Source of the DNA: an uncultured Selenomonadaceae bacterium
GTDB taxonomy: Bacteria; Bacillota; Negativicutes; Selenomonadales; Selenomonadaceae
Length of the DNA stretch: 13,336 nt
Reading direction: 5' to 3'
Assembly (NCBI GenBank): GCA_905236325.1
Contig: CAJOPJ010000197.1
Location: 1 to 13,336, forward strand
The notes beneath the pieces are model-generated. The model did no database searches. It was not told the DNA's origin and was given only the letters and a program-made list of their open reading frames with translations. Shown one piece after another: positions 10,912-13,336 of this stretch (position 1 is its first letter; the number at the start of each line of letters is the position of its first letter). The position numbers and the translations under genes are program-made.

Positions 10912-13336
10912 AATGATAATCGGCAGAGCAGGTACAGGCAAAACTTTCCACTGCTTAAAACAAATGCAAAAAATTTTAGCTGAACATAATCCCAAGACAG
11001 AAATAATTTTTTTGTTGCCGGCTTATCAAACTTACCGCGCTGAACTTGAACTTGCTGATTTAACAGGCGGCGCAGTCAATACAAAAATGTATAGCTTTCA
11101 ACGCTTCGCAAGACAGATTTTGTCGCAAGTCGGCGGAGGAAATTTGCCACGCATTTCTGAAGTTGGAAGGCGACTTTTGCTTAGAAAAATTTTGCTGAAT
11201 CATGTTAAGGCTGACGACTTGAAATTTTATGCGCGTGCTGCAAGGCAACGTGGTTTTGCGGAAAGTTTGGCTGAAGAACTGAAAGAACTGCGCACTTATG
11301 CAATAGACGCTGAAAAAATTCAGTCGGTGATTGAAAATGTTGAAGACGCTGAACTTTCAAACAAACTGCACGACTTGGCAATTTTGCTTGAGGACTTCCG
11401 CAAGGCTTGTATCGGCAAACAAAATGATGAAGCTGATTTAATTGAACGCGCCGCCGAACTGATTAAATTTTCTGACTCAATCAAGCAGGCTGAAATTTTT
11501 ATTGATGGCTTTATTTTTTTTGATCCGCAACAATGCAAAATTCTACGCGAACTTTTCAGCTATGCAAAAAATATTCACATCGCCTTGCCAATGGACGCCG
11601 ATTTAAATTCTGCAGAAAATTTATCTAAGTATGGAATGTTTAATCGCGCGTTTGAAACTTTCAAGATGATTTGCGCTATGGCTGACGAACTGAAAATCAA
11701 TTTTGAAATTACGCGCTGTGAAAAAAATTTCAGATTTGAAAGTCCGGAACTGTCCGCTATTGAAAAAAATATTTTCAGCAGAAATTTTCAGCCGGCAAAA
11801 AATATTTCATCATTCCGCCTTATTGAAGCAGTCAATAAGCGCGTTGAAGTTGAATTTGTTGCGCGTGAAATTTTGCGTCTGACTTCTGAGGAAAATTTAA
11901 AATTGCGCGATATTGGAATTATCAGTCGCGACGACGACTACAAAAATTTAATCAAGCCGATTTTTGAAATGCACAAAATACCATTCTTCACGGACGGCAA
12001 ACGCGCTGCTGCAAATCATCCGCTTGCTGAACTGATTCGCTCGACTTTGGAAAGTTTGCGTGGCTTTCGTGCCGAATCAATTTTCAGACTGCTTAAGACA
12101 GGCTTTTTTGATTTGCCGGCTGAAGATATTGACGCGTTGGAAAATTATGTTTTGGAATTTGGTTTACGCGGCGAAAAAATTTGGACGCAAGATAAAACTT
12201 GGACTTGGCATAGACATTCTGTCGCAGAACCTGCCGACGGCAAACCTTCAGCGTCGGAAATTGAACGCATTGAAAAAATCGACGCAATCAGACGCAAGGC
12301 AATTCAGCCGCTGATAAATTTTTCAAACGCAATCAAGAAAAAAAAATCTGCGCGTGAATTTGCAACTGCGCTGTACAATTTTTTGGAAGATTTAAAAATT
12401 CCGGAACGCCTGCAAAATTTGTCTGACGCTGAAGAATCAAAAGGCAATTTGTCGCCGGCAAAAGAACATCTGGCAGTTTGGGAAGGCATTGTCAATTTGC
12501 TTGAGCAGATTGTTGACGCGTTGGAAGACTTCACAATCGACGCACGCGAATTTGAAACAATCATAGCGGAAGGTCTCGACGCGCTTGAATTAAATTTAAT
12601 TCCGCCCGGCTTGAATGAAGTTACAGTTGCACAATTTGACCAAAACGCCTTGCAAAATTCAAAAGCAATTTTTGTTTTAGGTTTTGGCGACAATAATTTT
12701 CCAAAACAGGCAACAGAAAAATTTTTGCTGACTGACGCAGACAGAATACATCTTAATGAAGATTTTCATGTAAAAATTTCACTCGGCGGACGCGAAACTG
12801 TTTTTGCAGAAAAATTTTTAATTTATCGTGGACTGACTGAGGCGCGAAATTATTTATATATTTCATATCCGCTGGCTGATGCCGAAGGCAAAGCTGCGCG
12901 TCCTGCCAATTTGAAAAATAAATTTCTGCAAATTTTTCCTGACTTGAAAGTTGAAACTGCAAACTTGGACATTTTGGAAAGTCTTGGCAGCGAAGTTGAT
13001 TTAATTGCCGGCGAAAGGAAAATTTCTGCAAACTTGGCTAAGGAACTTTTTGCGCCGCACAAAAAAATTACAGGCTCTGTCACGCGCTTTGAAAGTTTTA
13101 ACAGCTGTCCTTTCCAATATTTTGCAAATTTTGGACTGAATTTGAAAGAACGCCGCGAATTTAAAGTTCAATCCGCAGACATTGGAAATATTTTGCATGA
13201 AGTTATGAAAATTTTCGGCGAACAACTTAAATCTGAAAATAAACGCTGGGCTGAGGTTTCTGAAGTTGATTTAAAAAATCGCGTCGTTGGAATTGTCGAT
13301 GATTTGTACGGCAATTTGAACAATAAAATTTTGCAG
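10901..13336 (+). CDS. addB: ATP-dependent helicase/nuclease subunit B (AddB), 3'-truncated by window edge
   Basis: Subunit of the AddAB complex, the Firmicute counterpart of RecBCD, which resects double-strand breaks for RecA loading. The frame is open for 812 codons to the window edge; AddB is usually about 1150 aa. Visible: Walker A GRAGTGKT (8-15), IFLLPAYQTYRAELE (36-50), a central inactive-helicase region, the conserved VLGFGDNNFPKQ near residues 591-602, FLIYRGLTEARNYLYISYP near 641-659, and the start of the nuclease domain, SCPFQYFA, with C736 as the first iron-sulfur cluster cysteine, then GNILHEVMK with H766. The nuclease aspartates and the other three cluster cysteines lie outside. 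The start GTG 10901 is discussed under its ribosome binding site. addA is expected downstream. Confidence 0.95.
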   Translation, partial: MSIEMIIGRAGTGKTFHCLKQMQKILAEHNPKTEIIFLLPAYQTYRAELELADLTGGAVNTKMYSFQRFARQILSQVGGGNLPRISEVGRRLLLRKILLNHVKADDLKFYARAARQRGFAESLAEELKELRTYAIDAEKIQSVIENVEDAELSNKLHDLAILLEDFRKACIGKQNDEADLIERAAELIKFSDSIKQAEIFIDGFIFFDPQQCKILRELFSYAKNIHIALPMDADLNSAENLSKYGMFNRAFETFKMICAMADELKINFEITRCEKNFRFESPELSAIEKNIFSRNFQPAKNISSFRLIEAVNKRVEVEFVAREILRLTSEENLKLRDIGIISRDDDYKNLIKPIFEMHKIPFFTDGKRAAANHPLAELIRSTLESLRGFRAESIFRLLKTGFFDLPAEDIDALENYVLEFGLRGEKIWTQDKTWTWHRHSVAEPADGKPSASEIERIEKIDAIRRKAIQPLINFSNAIKKKKSAREFATALYNFLEDLKIPERLQNLSDAEESKGNLSPAKEHLAVWEGIVNLLEQIVDALEDFTIDAREFETIIAEGLDALELNLIPPGLNEVTVAQFDQNALQNSKAIFVLGFGDNNFPKQATEKFLLTDADRIHLNEDFHVKISLGGRETVFAEKFLIYRGLTEARNYLYISYPLADAEGKAARPANLKNKFLQIFPDLKVETANLDILESLGSEVDLIAGERKISANLAKELFAPHKKITGSVTRFESFNSCPFQYFANFGLNLKERREFKVQSADIGNILHEVMKIFGEQLKSENKRWAEVSEVDLKNRVVGIVDDLYGNLNNKILQ

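Noticed and set aside
12304..12693. 129-codon open frame on the minus strand
   Set aside because: Antisense shadow of addB, with low-complexity Ser/Lys-rich translation and no start signals.

Overview
This window reads as chromosomal housekeeping DNA from a low-GC, AT-rich Firmicute (Bacillota). The best guess is Negativicutes, the Gram-negative-walled Firmicutes, but no marker here proves it. Supporting signs are the Firmicute-type clusters ireB-ruvX-DUF1292-mltG and rpoE-pyrG, the presence of AddB and EcfA2, strong AGGAGG-type ribosome binding sites, and an AtpE variant that suits a sodium-using anaerobe. I found no transposase, integrase, phage gene, CRISPR array, rRNA or tRNA. I did not find a new multi-gene system. 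The interest lies in unusual versions of known proteins and in a few non-coding structures.

Region 1 (1-1292, minus strand) is the start of the ATP synthase operon: atpI, atpB and the first 59 codons of atpE. A hairpin lies between atpB and atpE. The c-subunit has an Asp where sodium-type rings usually have Gln.

Region 2 (1320-3615, minus strand) is a tightly coupled operon: ireB, ruvX, a DUF1292 protein and mltG. ireB/ruvX and DUF1292/mltG overlap by 4 nt. A clear promoter lies upstream of ireB and a hairpin terminator follows mltG. The products link PASTA-kinase signalling (IreB), RNA/DNA nuclease processing (RuvX) and peptidoglycan chain termination (MltG).

Region 3 (3616-3796) is a divergent intergenic region with two arrays of 7-bp tandem repeats either side of the ireB promoter. 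Region 4 (3797-5187, plus strand) holds a short MetF-like protein and a glyoxalase-II-type metallo-beta-lactamase hydrolase. They end at a hairpin shared with the convergent genes.

Region 5 (5220-8859, minus strand) is rpoE (delta-like, without its acidic tail), pyrG (CTP synthase), a terminator, phoH and an exported protein of unknown function whose start overlaps the end of phoH. A near-consensus sigma-A promoter drives rpoE.

Region 6 (8990-13336, plus strand) is an HD-GYP-family protein whose HD pair is Ser-Glu, an EcfA2-type ATPase without its usual EcfA1/EcfT partners next to it, and the first 812 codons of addB, which runs off the window.
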